Notes: generated by a model not told the origin, from the letters alone. A stretch of 40,049 nucleotides of DNA from Maribacter sp. 4G9 (GCF_002742265.1 NZ_MDGL01000022.1:1-40049), one strand, 5' to 3'; counted from the first letter of the stretch, positions 25,071 through 32,693 are shown. A program made the numbers and translations.

Positions 25071-25667
25071 ATGAAGTGTTTTTTTTCAATCTTCTTTCTA
25101 TTCATAATCCAAGTCTCTTTTGCTCAAGAAAACAAAACGATAGACTCTTTGGTGGTAAAATCTTTGTCGCAAGCTTCGGATACGGTAAAGGTTATGAAGA
25201 TTATAAATATTCTCGGGGAGAACTATGCCTATTACAAAAGCAGATTTGAATTTATACCATCGATAAATCCACTCAACCCAAAAAAACTAAAACGTATTTC
25301 CTCTAAGTTCGGCAAGCGTTTCCACCCCATAGACAACAAGACCAAAAGGCATCTAGGCATCGACATTTCTTCAAAAAAAGGAACGGCGATACATGCGAGC
25401 GCAGCCGGAACCGTTATCGAAGTCATAATCTCAAATGACGGCTATGGCAACCAAGTAATCATAAAGCACGATTATGGTTTTACCACTCGCTACGCCCATA
25501 TGCACAGCTCAATAGTTAGTGAGGGAGAGGCCATCAAAAAGGGCAAAATCATAGGTTTCGTCGGAAACTCTGGAAAGAGCAATGGCCACCATTTACACTA
25601 TGAAATATTAAAATATAATCTAGCGATAGACCCCTACCCTTTCTGTTTTTTGAATTTAGATCAATAA
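25071..25667 (+). CDS. M23-family metallopeptidase, secreted
   Basis: The 198-residue protein has a signal peptide (MKCFFSIFFLFIIQVSFAQ). The M23 domain shows FGKRFHPIDNKTKRHLGIDIS, with the zinc ligands His and Asp in HLGID, and SNGHHLHYEI with the HxH ligand and catalytic pair. It would cut peptidoglycan cross-links. In conjugation such enzymes open the wall for the channel. The ATG at 25071 is chosen because it begins the signal peptide. A longer frame from 24951 runs through the terminator. The GNSGKSNGHHLH segment is typical of M23. Confidence 0.9.
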   Translation: MKCFFSIFFLFIIQVSFAQENKTIDSLVVKSLSQASDTVKVMKIINILGENYAYYKSRFEFIPSINPLNPKKLKRISSKFGKRFHPIDNKTKRHLGIDISSKKGTAIHASAAGTVIEVIISNDGYGNQVIIKHDYGFTTRYAHMHSSIVSEGEAIKKGKIIGFVGNSGKSNGHHLHYEILKYNLAIDPYPFCFLNLDQ

Positions 25668-25686
25668 AATTTCTCCACAAACCCCC

Positions 25687-25737
25687 ACATCATTGTCTCC
25701 GGAAGCCAGAAAATATTTCTGAAGAACACAATGATGT
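25687..25737. terminator. Long inverted repeat between convergent genes
   Basis: ACATCATTGT (25687-25696) pairs exactly with ACAATGATGT (25728-25737), and a nested palindrome CAGAAAATATTTCTG lies between them. It sits between the M23 gene (+) and the 25782 gene (-), so it may act as a bidirectional transcription barrier. No T-tract is attached. Confidence 0.4.
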
Positions 25738-25781
25738 AGATGTTATTAATTAGTTGAGAATTTTTTTTCGGCTTTGACCCA

Positions 25782-26057
25782 TCATCGATTATCCAAATTT
25801 AGCATTTCGTCCAACAAAGCCCGTGGTTCCAAATTGCCCGTAATCTCCGTGAGCTTTCGGTCTATCCTGAAATAATCCATATCATATTTATGAGCCTCCC
25901 GGGTTCCGGCCAAAGGCTTTCTTATATCATCGATTCCCGCAAGCATACCATCCAAAAAAACAATGTTCATCATCCTTCGGTACTGATCGTCCGACAAGTT
26001 GGGCTGCCCCCTCTCCTTGACCAAATTACCAAAATATTTTGCGTAACCTTTTCTCAT
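25782..26057 (-). CDS. Hypothetical small helical protein
   Basis: The 91-residue soluble protein is basic at the N-terminus (MRKGYAKYFGNLVKERGQ). It has NLSDDQYRRMMNIVFLDGMLAG in the middle and an acidic C-terminus. No motif is recognised. The start ATG follows a possible coding fragment. It is convergent with the M23 gene. The 26058-26278 stretch has no well-supported gene. Confidence 0.6.
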   Translation of the reverse strand: MRKGYAKYFGNLVKERGQPNLSDDQYRRMMNIVFLDGMLAGIDDIRKPLAGTREAHKYDMDYFRIDRKLTEITGNLEPRALLDEMLNLDNR

Positions 26058-26278
26058 GATATTAAATTCATTAAGTCTAGCGATTCATGGCCCACTTGCT
26101 TTTTGAAGACATGCTCCCAATCTTGCCATAAGGCCAAGCCTGTCAAAGTTCACAAAAAAATAAAAACGAGAGTCAAATATTGATGGTTTTTAATAATTAC
26201 TTTAGCCAGAGCAATAAGAATTGACTGATACAACATGAAAGCCCCAGTCATTGAATACCATACAAAGCACAATAAGGG

Positions 26279-26482
26279 ATGGGAAGTATATATAAATACA
26301 CGATAATAGATCGAACGCAGGTTGATGTTGTGCGAAACGGGCGAGGGCACATGGAAGAGCTAAGGACTCTTTTGCCAAGTGAAATATTCGCCGTTATCAA
26401 ATTGGTGGATGGGACCGATGGTCCATTGGACATCAAGGTGGATACCGGCAAAATGAGCTATGAGATAAAGAAGTCCAATTGA
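26279..26482 (+). CDS. Hypothetical small protein, start uncertain
   Basis: The frame gives 67 residues containing MEELRTLLPSEIFAVIKLVD and DIKVDTGKMSYEIKKSN, which looks like real protein. A separate 23-codon frame at 26235-26306 (MKAPVIEYHTKHNKGWEVYI) ends in the same area in another frame. The gene may therefore have suffered a frameshift, or the true start may be the ATG at 26351. No function is seen. Confidence 0.45.
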   Translation: MGSIYKYTIIDRTQVDVVRNGRGHMEELRTLLPSEIFAVIKLVDGTDGPLDIKVDTGKMSYEIKKSN

Positions 26483-26490
26483 AAAGGACC

Positions 26491-26670
26491 ATGATCGATT
26501 ATGATCGCAATGCACAATTGGAATTTTTCGATGGCCCGAGATTCAACAAGTACCGACTAGGCGATATTGAGTTTGTCGAAAAAATCTTACGTCCGTATAA
26601 AAATAGATTTAAAATGCTTTTATTTGTAGTGTATGGAAATTCCCATGTTTTTGCCTATATCTTGAAGTAA
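26491..26670 (+). CDS. Hypothetical 59-residue protein
   Basis: The ATG at 26491 follows AAAAGGA by 2 bases and is preferred over an upstream TTG. The protein has a hydrophobic C-terminal stretch (MLLFVVYGNSHVFAYILK) after a charged N-terminus. It is part of a row of tiny genes at 26279-26936. No family is recognised. Confidence 0.5.
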   Translation: MIDYDRNAQLEFFDGPRFNKYRLGDIEFVEKILRPYKNRFKMLLFVVYGNSHVFAYILK

Positions 26671-26681
26671 ACCTAACCATA

Positions 26682-26936
26682 ATGAAGCTTTATGATTTCT
26701 TGATATTGAGCAACGAAGAGCAAATGGCCCAGATCATGCTCCATGGCGCCCTGATAACCAAACTATGGGAGAAAGACCGTTTGTTCGTGCTTTATTCGCT
26801 CGGTACTTTCTTTTTTGAAATGGAATACCACGGTAATCCGAAATCTGCCAAACAAGAAGCCTTATTGGTGCGCAAACATGTATTCAGTACAGGTGTAAGA
26901 ATGGAAAAGTACCTGGCTTCAGATCTAGCGATCTAA
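26682..26936 (+). CDS. Hypothetical 84-residue protein
   Basis: The protein starts MKLYDFLILSNEEQMAQIML and contains FVLYSLGTFFFEMEYHGN. It resembles small plasmid-encoded proteins of Bacteroidetes but has no named motif. Its end overlaps the end of the convergent 26925 gene by 12 bases. Confidence 0.6.
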   Translation: MKLYDFLILSNEEQMAQIMLHGALITKLWEKDRLFVLYSLGTFFFEMEYHGNPKSAKQEALLVRKHVFSTGVRMEKYLASDLAI

Positions 26937-27215
26937 TGCGCCCTTATCTTTTAGTTCCAATAACATCTGATGGACTTCCCTGTACATCTTTTCCTTACTT
27001 TCCCTATCGTCCAATCTACCCATGATATCATGACGTTCATAGGTATATATCGCTGCAAATTCCTCAATGTCGTCAATCTTGAAGTCAATGTATTTCTGGA
27101 AAACATCGGTCCTACTGAGCGCATACAACTTGTCGTCGTTGAACGCGTCGAACCAGAGCCAAAGGCTCTTTTTGGCCACGGCCAAAAACTTAATGACCGA
27201 TCTAAGAACCCGCAT
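26925..27215 (-). CDS. Hypothetical 96-residue protein
   Basis: The helical, charged protein starts MRVLRSVIKFLAVAKKSLWLW and ends in a coiled, acidic region (SKEKMYREVHQMLLELKD). No domain is recognised. It is the last gene of a leftward operon with the 27202 membrane protein and the 27653 lipoprotein. Its start overlaps the end of the membrane protein gene by 14 bases. Confidence 0.65.
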   Translation of the reverse strand: MRVLRSVIKFLAVAKKSLWLWFDAFNDDKLYALSRTDVFQKYIDFKIDDIEEFAAIYTYERHDIMGRLDDRESKEKMYREVHQMLLELKDKGALDR

Positions 27216-27681
27216 GTTCGCCCTCCCCTTTTTTAAGGTTCAACTTACTTCTGTGGTCGAGAATGTAGGCGGCAAGAACACCTATTGTTGCCGCGATGGT
27301 AATATAAAATTTTGTGCTTGTGGAATTAAAGGTGGTTTCCTTGGCGTTGAAGAGGATAACAGCAACAGTATAGCCGCTCAAAATAACCGGAACGGCCAAT
27401 GCAATACGATAGAATTTGCCCTTGGCATCCATCATCCAGCCCACAAAACCGATATGGGCGAAAAGATAGATCATAAGCGTATAAAGGAATATGCGGTATG
27501 AACTAAACCCCATTATTTTACCTTGGGAATCCGTAAAAAGTTCTTCCGCCCCAATTATCGGAATTCCCTCTCTTGTTCCGGATTGGTCGGTAATGACATC
27601 ATGAAAATAAGGCAGGGTCGATACCACTACGATACCGACCACCGCCAATAACTCACATAACGTCTTCTTCTTTAATCTCAT
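27202..27681 (-). CDS. Four-helix membrane protein, unknown function
   Basis: The 159-residue protein has hydrophobic segments at about 8-25, 63-82, 92-110 and 128-145 and a basic C-terminal tail. The loop after the first helix is extracytoplasmic and polar. Its start overlaps the end of the small lipoprotein gene by 29 bases, so the two are coupled. No family is recognised. It may function together with the lipoprotein at the envelope. Confidence 0.7.
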   Translation of the reverse strand: MRLKKKTLCELLAVVGIVVVSTLPYFHDVITDQSGTREGIPIIGAEELFTDSQGKIMGFSSYRIFLYTLMIYLFAHIGFVGWMMDAKGKFYRIALAVPVILSGYTVAVILFNAKETTFNSTSTKFYITIAATIGVLAAYILDHRSKLNLKKGEGEHAGS

Positions 27682-27802
27682 CTTTATCTATGGACTGCTC
27701 ATAGAGCTGGTCCTCTTCTGCGGTAGATGTGTTCTCACAAGATGCGAATACACCTAATCCGAATACGATGGCCATGGCCAAAAATAACTTTTTTGCTTTC
27801 AT
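27653..27802 (-). CDS. Small lipoprotein (49 residues)
   Basis: The peptide begins MKAKKLFLAMAIVFGLGVFA and continues SCENTSTAEEDQLYEQ. The lipobox VFASC makes Cys22 the lipid site. The mature part is only 28 residues and highly acidic. It resembles short lipoproteins that are frequent in Flavobacteria. The leader AAATTTAACAATT before the ATG is typical for the phylum. It begins the leftward three-gene operon. Confidence 0.72.
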   Translation of the reverse strand: MKAKKLFLAMAIVFGLGVFASCENTSTAEEDQLYEQSIDKDEIKEEDVM

Positions 27803-28054
27803 AATTGTTAAATTTTAAAGGTTTATAAGCCTTTATCTAACTATGAAAACAGCCAAAAATTGCATTTTATCGGCAATATCTTACGAATAAACGATGATAA
27901 TCGCAATAAAATACCTACAAAAAAGATGTTAAACAAATATAGTTAATTCTTACAAAGAACTGGATTATCCCCTGTATTTTCGTTGTTTGGAAACAGCACC
28001 CTATATTTGGTACAAGCCCCCAATACCTTAGATCGCTTTGGCAATGGAGAACAA

Positions 28055-28360
28055 ATGGAGTACTACAAAGATTATAAGGGGATCGACTTTCGTGTTTCGT
28101 ACAGCCTGAACCGTCATTGTCCAGGCCGTCTGGGTTTTGCCGCACAGCCTTTCGAACGGATGGCCGACAAGGGATCCAATGACGATCAAAAGAACTATTT
28201 GATGTACGGGATGGTGGAAAAAGGGGAAACGCTACAGGTCGGGTTCAATGGTTTCGCTATCAATATGACAGAGAGTTTCCATAGTCGTTTGGGGCTATTG
28301 TATGAGGCTATTTTGAAGGAATATAGAAATGTTGTCCTGAAAGATAAGCAGGGCATCTGA
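28055..28360 (+). CDS. Hypothetical 101-residue plasmid protein
   Basis: From the ATG at 28055 the protein starts MEYYKDYKGIDFRVSYSLNR and contains SFHSRLGLLYEAILKEYRN. It is a soluble alpha/beta-looking protein with no named motif. A longer frame from 27983 adds residues that look non-coding. Divergent from the 27653 operon, with a gap of about 250 bp. Confidence 0.6.
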   Translation: MEYYKDYKGIDFRVSYSLNRHCPGRLGFAAQPFERMADKGSNDDQKNYLMYGMVEKGETLQVGFNGFAINMTESFHSRLGLLYEAILKEYRNVVLKDKQGI

Positions 28361-28925
28361 CGGGCTATTGCTGCAATCATTTCTAGCCGTTCTAAACAGC
28401 TTATGGGCTTGCGGTAGCGTCTTGTCGCTTCCTCGTCCCAAACATGCTAAGAACCCCGTTAAATGGATTTTCACGACTATCCCTGATGTACTTTCCAATG
28501 TTGCTGCGGAAGTTGGAAATCTATCCGTCTCTTAAGACCATCCGAGCGACCCGCAAGACCAGGTCGCATCCGGAAGTCTTACCGCCTACTAAATTTCCAA
28601 CCCCCTCACAACCGCACACAAGAGCAAGACGTTTCTCCATTCCTCTCCCGGGGGACCACCCCTGCCCTACGCCATCATTGCTACGAGGTGGATCCTCACG
28701 GGACCATTGCGAAAGTGTTGCACTTGCCCTGCCATTGCGCTCTTAAAAAAGAAATCGGAATAAGGGGGAATCAATATAGCACAAATTTAAGCCCGTAAAA
28801 TATTCCCATCAAAAGACTACCGCATAATCAGGGGCAAACCCTCTTTTTATTCAGTTTCCTTTTGAGCTGAAATTTTACTACCACTTACACCCGTTCAAAT
28901 ATTGTTTCATCTAAAATTTAAAAAC
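28361..28925. other. GC-rich non-coding stretch
   Basis: About 400 bases (28361-28745) are visibly richer in G and C than their surroundings. They carry no convincing protein frame: the longest, at 28444-28746, gives a Pro, Arg and Ser-rich product without any domain character. The following 150 bases are AT-rich and probably hold the promoter of the RadC-like gene. It may encode a structured RNA or be a DNA site used in transfer. No homologue is recognised. Confidence 0.4.
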
Positions 28926-29381
28926 ATGAAAAGAATCGCAACATTTAGGGATTATCTGGGAGAACTGACCGTTACCTACAAACGCACTGAAAAGTTCATC
29001 AAAAAAATCGGGAGTTCACAGGACGCAGCCGAGTTCATGCGACCCTATTTTGAGCAGTGCATGGACCACCAGGAAGAATTCAAGGTGTTGCACCTGAACA
29101 ACAGCAACCAGGTGGTAAACATCCATCATGTAAGTTCTGGCTCGGATGTCGGGACCGTAGTGGATGTAAAGGCCGTCGTGAGGAACATCCTGCACATCAA
29201 CACAAAATCTGCGATCTTGATACACAACCATCCAAGCGGGGGCACCAAGTTCTCGCAATCCGATATCGATCTGACCAGAAAAATCAAAGAAGCCTGCCTA
29301 CTGTTCGATATCGTGGTCCTAGATAGCCTGATAATCACCAGGGAAACCTACAGATCAATGGCGGATGAAGGGGTTATATAG
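28926..29381 (+). CDS. RadC-like JAB-domain protein
   Basis: The 151-residue protein has the JAB/MPN fold. The metal-binding JAMM pattern is complete: Glu near 51 (EEFKVLHLN), HNHPSGG with His100 and His102, and SQSDIDL with Asp113. The N-terminal helix-hairpin-helix part of chromosomal RadC is absent. Such short versions are common on Bacteroidetes plasmids and conjugative elements. Their function is unresolved. The ATG at 28926 begins the conserved region. A terminator overlaps its stop. Confidence 0.9.
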   Translation: MKRIATFRDYLGELTVTYKRTEKFIKKIGSSQDAAEFMRPYFEQCMDHQEEFKVLHLNNSNQVVNIHHVSSGSDVGTVVDVKAVVRNILHINTKSAILIHNHPSGGTKFSQSDIDLTRKIKEACLLFDIVVLDSLIITRETYRSMADEGVI

Positions 29382-29392
29382 CCCCTTTTTTT
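29370..29392 (+). terminator. Terminator after the RadC-like gene
   Basis: GGGG (29370-29373) and CCCC (29382-29385) flank a TA-rich loop that contains the stop codon. Seven T follow at 29386-29392. The stem is short but the T-tract is clear. Confidence 0.65.
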
Positions 29393-29432
29393 CCGCTTAT
29401 CGGAATAAACAATCAAAATTGATCTTGATTAT

Positions 29433-29455
29433 ATGTACGCAAATGCGTACATTTG
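29433..29455 (+). promoter_or_regulatory. Promoter with overlapping operator for the HTH gene
   Basis: ATGTACGCA and TGCGTACAT form a perfect palindrome at 29433-29452 with AA at the centre. The -7 box TACATTTG (29448-29455) overlaps its right arm. TTGAT about 20 bases upstream can serve as the -33 box. The ATG at 29459 follows the -7 box by 3 bases, so the mRNA is probably leaderless. The small HTH protein may bind here and repress itself. Confidence 0.65.
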
Positions 29456-29458
29456 AAC

Positions 29459-29662
29459 ATGAACTATGCAGAACAACACCTATTGCGCTGGCTTCAAGAT
29501 AGGCCGCTTATCAATATCAGATTATTGGAAAGGGAATCAGGGGTACCGGAAGGAACCATACAACATTCCATTAACGAGCGCAGGGCATTGCCGGCAAAGC
29601 ACTTTGAGGGTATTTCCAAAATCTTGTGCGAATATGGTTTTAAACCTTTATCGGCGGAATAA
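29459..29662 (+). CDS. Small helix-turn-helix protein
   Basis: The 67-residue protein contains NIRLLERESGVPEGTIQHSINERRALPAKHFEGI. That fits a minimal XRE-like HTH with the recognition helix around VPEGTIQHSI. It is preceded by a strong palindrome that covers its promoter, so it is probably an autoregulator. It might also act on the other palindromic operators of the plasmid, but their sequence differs. Confidence 0.7.
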   Translation: MNYAEQHLLRWLQDRPLINIRLLERESGVPEGTIQHSINERRALPAKHFEGISKILCEYGFKPLSAE

Positions 29663-29705
29663 ACGATGACTTTTTCATTAATTTTTTAACTTAGTCTTAT
29701 AGGCA

Positions 29706-29728
29706 GGATAGCATCATTGATGCTATCC
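29706..29728. repeat. Perfect 10-bp hairpin before cassette A
   Basis: GGATAGCATC and GATGCTATCC are separated by 3 bases. The hairpin ends 5 bases before the GTTGGCGGTA core at 29733. It may be the terminator of the HTH gene, or a short recombination target at which cassettes A and B entered. There is no T-tract. Confidence 0.5.
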
Positions 29729-29733
29729 CATTG

Positions 29734-30952
29734 TTGGCGGTAATTCCCTATAACATTTTATGATTTTTAAGCGTAGTTGAATAAAATGAACTGGAAAAAG
29801 TAAATTTCGGTATGAAATTGATATTTTGCTACTTATTAAATATCAACTATATAAATTGTTATAAGCCAGAATTAAATCATAAATAAATGGGACTTTTTTC
29901 TTTATTCTCAAACAACAAAAACCAAGAGAAAAACCAAGAGAAAAAACTAGAATCAAAAATAGATGGAGAAAAAATTTTCTTAAAAAAACCATTTTTCACT
30001 TCACGAATTGAATACATTCCTGAATCAGACAGCTTTGAGATAGAAGATATTTTTGTGGAACCTGGTCAATATTTCAGAGCCAAGGAAACAATTTTAACTG
30101 TAGGTTCACTTATTCATGGGTCGGGAATTCTTTCAATAAGCCTACCGTTTTCTGGACAATTAGAAAAAATTTACCTTGAAACAGGTGGTTCGATTGGACT
30201 AAATGAACAAATTTTATCTGTCATTAAGATAGAAAATAATCAATTTATAGAAAACAAATTATTTGAACAGAATAAAGAACAATTGAATCAAACAGAAGTA
30301 GGCCTACTGACAGATGAATTCACCGATGAAAAAACAATTTGTTTTACAAAAATAGCAGGACAGGAAACACAATATTTTCACTTATATAGACATAAGGCTG
30401 ATTTTGCTTTAGAATTTCTAGGACTAACGTTCACCAATCATAATGGATATCCTTATCTATCTTTAGTTTCAACTTCCAAGGAATTACCATTATCAAAAGG
30501 AGATTCAATAATATTCCTTTTTGAAAATAAAGAAAAGCTCGAAATCGTTTTTAACTCAGCATCCAATGGAAAAGGTTATTGGAGAACTAATAATACTAAA
30601 CTGACATCCGAAAGTTTACAGATATTCCTTAAATCAAATCTTGTCAAAGCCAAAATTTCTAACAACAGAAAGAATATCTACGATATTTATGTTCTAGACC
30701 ATGAATTTAAGAGAAATTATAATGAAGACTATCAACCACAATATTACTCTTTACTGGAAGGTCAATACCTAATTAAGCTTATGACCTCAAAATTTATAAA
30801 AATTAATCTGGATAACAAAATATAACTACCGCCAACAATCCCTATAATCCATTGCTGCGGATTTCCTAAACGGAAATCAGCGCAATTAGCTAACTTTGGC
30901 CCTAGACGGAAAAGTCCTACGGACATTTTCCGCAACAGATCGAGCCGAGACG
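29734..30952 (+). mobile_element. Integron-like gene cassette A
   Basis: The cassette starts with G|TTGGCGGTA at 29733-29742, and its attC-like site begins with the exact complement TACCGCCAAC at 30827-30836. The match even extends two bases further outward (TTGTTGG/CCAACAA). It holds one AT-rich gene, as in a standard integron cassette. No recombinase gene is near. It is followed directly by cassette B. Confidence 0.6.
29887..30825 (+). CDS. Cassette protein with a biotinyl/lipoyl-like domain
   Basis: The 312-residue protein has a charged N-terminus (NQEKNQEKKLESK). Residues about 55-115 look like a lipoyl or hammerhead fold: VEPGQYFRAKETILTVG, then PFSGQLEKIYLETGGSIGLNEQILSV. The usual modified Lys motif (MKM) is missing, so it is probably a structural version. 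The rest, including YWRTNNTKLTSESLQIFL, is not recognised. The gene is AT-rich compared with the backbone. Its stop lies 1 base before the attC-like core, typical of cassette genes. Confidence 0.8.
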   Translation: MGLFSLFSNNKNQEKNQEKKLESKIDGEKIFLKKPFFTSRIEYIPESDSFEIEDIFVEPGQYFRAKETILTVGSLIHGSGILSISLPFSGQLEKIYLETGGSIGLNEQILSVIKIENNQFIENKLFEQNKEQLNQTEVGLLTDEFTDEKTICFTKIAGQETQYFHLYRHKADFALEFLGLTFTNHNGYPYLSLVSTSKELPLSKGDSIIFLFENKEKLEIVFNSASNGKGYWRTNNTKLTSESLQIFLKSNLVKAKISNNRKNIYDIYVLDHEFKRNYNEDYQPQYYSLLEGQYLIKLMTSKFIKINLDNKI

Positions 30953-30958
30953 TTGGCA
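30830..30958 (+). repeat. attC-like recombination site 2
   Basis: The site begins CGCCAAC (30830-30836) and ends GTTGGCA (30952-30958), 129 bp in all. ATTGCTGCGGA near 30851 can pair imperfectly with TCCGCAACAG near 30929. A central hairpin is formed by GATTTCC/GGAAATC. The ends are complementary cores and the middle is an imperfect palindrome, as in integron attC sites. Confidence 0.6.
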
Positions 30959-30991
30959 TTAATTTTGAAGATTTAACCAAAAACAGAAATT

Positions 30992-31201
30992 ATGGATTAT
31001 AAAGACATTATTCTTAGACTTAAAAGAACGAACCTTAAACTTACTGAAGCTGTTTCGATTAAACGCGAACTGAGGGAATTACCGCTTTCTAAAAGGATTG
31101 AAATAGTTGCCAGGTTAGAAGAAGAAAAGTATAAAAGTGACAACTCCGACATAAATGATGTTATAGATGACATTATAAATGAGTTCAAACCAAAAAGATA
31201 G
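30992..31201 (+). CDS. Hypothetical 69-residue cassette protein
   Basis: The protein starts MDYKDIILRLKRTNLKLTEA and contains LPLSKRIEIVARLEEEKYK and DINDVIDDIINEF. It is helical and charged, possibly an antitoxin-like or regulatory protein, but no motif decides this. It is in cassette B, 5 bases before the next frame, with AT-rich codons. Confidence 0.6.
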   Translation: MDYKDIILRLKRTNLKLTEAVSIKRELRELPLSKRIEIVARLEEEKYKSDNSDINDVIDDIINEFKPKR

Positions 31202-31206
31202 TTGAC

Positions 31207-31698
31207 TTGATTTGGGGACTGGACTTAACTGAAATCATAACGATATCAATATCTTCTTTAGCGATAATAATAAGCGTTTGGGACCGAATAGCTAATCGAA
31301 ATGTTAATCGAAAGACTAATTTAAAAGCCGAAGAGGCGATTAGACTATCGCAAGGTGTAACGGAAATTGAGATAAGGAATTCAATAAGTAACGCTAGAAG
31401 TAGAGTTGACGATTTTAGACTCCAATTAAGGAATTTCAAATTAGAAAGACCAAAAGAAGATTTAAGTGCCCACGAAAAGATTTTTTATTCCATACTCGAA
31501 GATTATTTCAATCATTATGACAGAGCATGCCGATTGTACCTAGAAAACAAAATTGACACTAAAAGTTTCAAAAAGGAATATAAACTGGAGATAAAAAACA
31601 TCGTTGAAAATAAAAATTACAAAAGATATTTTGAGCCAAAAAAACCTCGTTTTAAGGCGATTTTGAAAGTGCATAAAAGGTGGACAAAAAACAACTAA
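31207..31698 (+). CDS. Hypothetical membrane-anchored cassette protein
   Basis: The 163-residue protein begins at TTG with IWGLDLTEIITISISSLAII, a single N-terminal membrane helix. A long charged helical region follows (RLSQGVTEIEIRNSISNARS). No ATG is available before the conserved-looking part, so the TTG start is inferred. Its stop codon TAA is the first three bases of the attC core. Together with the 69-residue gene it forms the cargo of cassette B. No function is recognised. Confidence 0.6.
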   Translation: MIWGLDLTEIITISISSLAIIISVWDRIANRNVNRKTNLKAEEAIRLSQGVTEIEIRNSISNARSRVDDFRLQLRNFKLERPKEDLSAHEKIFYSILEDYFNHYDRACRLYLENKIDTKSFKKEYKLEIKNIVENKNYKRYFEPKKPRFKAILKVHKRWTKNN

Positions 31699-31756
31699 TG
31701 CCAACATAGAAGCAAGTTTTAGCAATTAAGTTGTGCTTTTTAAAATGTTGCTTACA

Positions 31757-32326
31757 CTACCCCGCCTAAAAGAAAGCGGAAGTCGCAAGTTGGGTGCCGC
31801 TAACCTATCGGGTTATTTTCCGTCATGGTTTTTCCCCAAAAACACACGCCGGAAAAATACTCTTGGGGGACAACCCAAGAGTACGCAGATCAACCTTGCT
31901 CAAGATTATATTTATCATTTCTATTCCGAACAGCTCGTTGTCCTTCCATCGACGGCAAAAGTAGCCTTTGAGGTTTGGCAAGCTGCAATGATTTTCCTAA
32001 AAATGGGATTGCCCCTCTTGCAGGGGATCCCACCCAATTTTTAGATTCGGTCGCATACTCCCAAAATCCTTTTGCGTGCCAATCAAAGCCAGGTGTTACA
32101 GCATCGACGGAGGGGCTAACTTCGTATTCGGGAAATGATAACCTCCTTAAAGGGTACTAAATAAAACTCCGTTACACTTCATTTTAAAATGTTAAAGTAT
32201 TGAAAAACAGTAAGATAATATAAAAATAAACGTTAAATATGTTGCATATACTGTATATATATAGTATATTTAGTATGAATTAGAAATGTAACTAAAACCT
32301 AGTATTAATCTTTAATAACAATCATT
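31757..32326. other. Non-coding stretch with strong hairpins upstream of ssb
   Basis: No convincing gene is seen. Strong secondary structures are present: TACTCTTGGG/CCCAAGAGTA at 31858-31883 (10-bp stem) and CCCC/GGGG around 32015-32031. The left 250 bases are relatively GC-rich. The right end is AT-rich and carries the ssb promoter and an operator-like repeat. In conjugative plasmids, hairpin-rich DNA before ssb can act in the leading region that enters the recipient first. That role is inferred here. Confidence 0.45.
32246..32269. promoter_or_regulatory. Operator-like repeat upstream of ssb
   Basis: ATATACT (32246-32252) and AGTATAT (32263-32269) form an inverted repeat with an alternating TA centre. 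It lies 58 bases before the ssb ATG and belongs to the same palindrome family as those at 11004, 33370, 33704 and 34431. Confidence 0.5.
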
Positions 32327-32680
32327 ATGAGCAGTATCAAAAATCATGTACAGTTGATCGGGAACGTAGGGCAAGACCCTACCATCACTAACCTTGAAAG
32401 TGGTAAAAAAGTGGCCCGTTTTTCATTGGCAACCAACGAAACCTACAGGGACAAGGAAGGAAAAAAGCAAACCGATACCAATTGGCATACCGTAGTCGCT
32501 TGGGGCAAGACCGCAGAGATTATCGAGAAGTATGCAAATAAGGGCAAAGAGCTGGGAATCGTAGGGAAGCTTAAAACACGTTCCTACACTACCGACGATG
32601 GAAACGAACGCTATGTTACGGAGGTTGAAGCAAGCGAGGTATTGTTGTTGGGAACACCTGAAAGCAAAGCTTCCGAATAG
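32327..32680 (+). CDS. ssb: Single-stranded DNA-binding protein
   Basis: The 117-residue protein has the complete OB-fold of SSB: NHVQLIGNVGQDPTI, KKVARFSLATNETY, TNWHTVVAWGKTAEI and YVTEVEASEVLLLG. It coats single-stranded DNA during transfer and replication. The C-terminal acidic tip (DDDIPF-like) that recruits partners in chromosomal SSB is missing. The protein ends shortly after the OB-fold, which is common in plasmid versions. It opens a row of plasmid maintenance genes. Confidence 0.93.
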   Translation: MSSIKNHVQLIGNVGQDPTITNLESGKKVARFSLATNETYRDKEGKKQTDTNWHTVVAWGKTAEIIEKYANKGKELGIVGKLKTRSYTTDDGNERYVTEVEASEVLLLGTPESKASE

Positions 32681-32693
32681 GAAGCATTAAAAA

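Larger units (their letters stand above)
30953..31756 (+). mobile_element. Integron-like gene cassette B
   Basis: The cassette starts G|TTGGCATTA at 30952-30961, and its attC-like site begins with the exact complement TAATGCCAAC (31696-31705). It holds two AT-rich small genes. The attC stem continues with GAAGCAAG..TTTT (about 31708) against AAAATGTTGCTT (31742-31753). The final GTTRGC core is missing or degraded, so the right end is approximate. Confidence 0.55.

Noticed and set aside
28444..28746. 100-codon frame in the GC-rich stretch
   Set aside because: The product is low in structure and rich in Pro, Arg and Ser with no motif. It is a by-product of the base composition.
31733..32044. 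103-codon frame before ssb
   Set aside because: It runs through an attC-like remnant and a perfect hairpin and has no recognisable domain.
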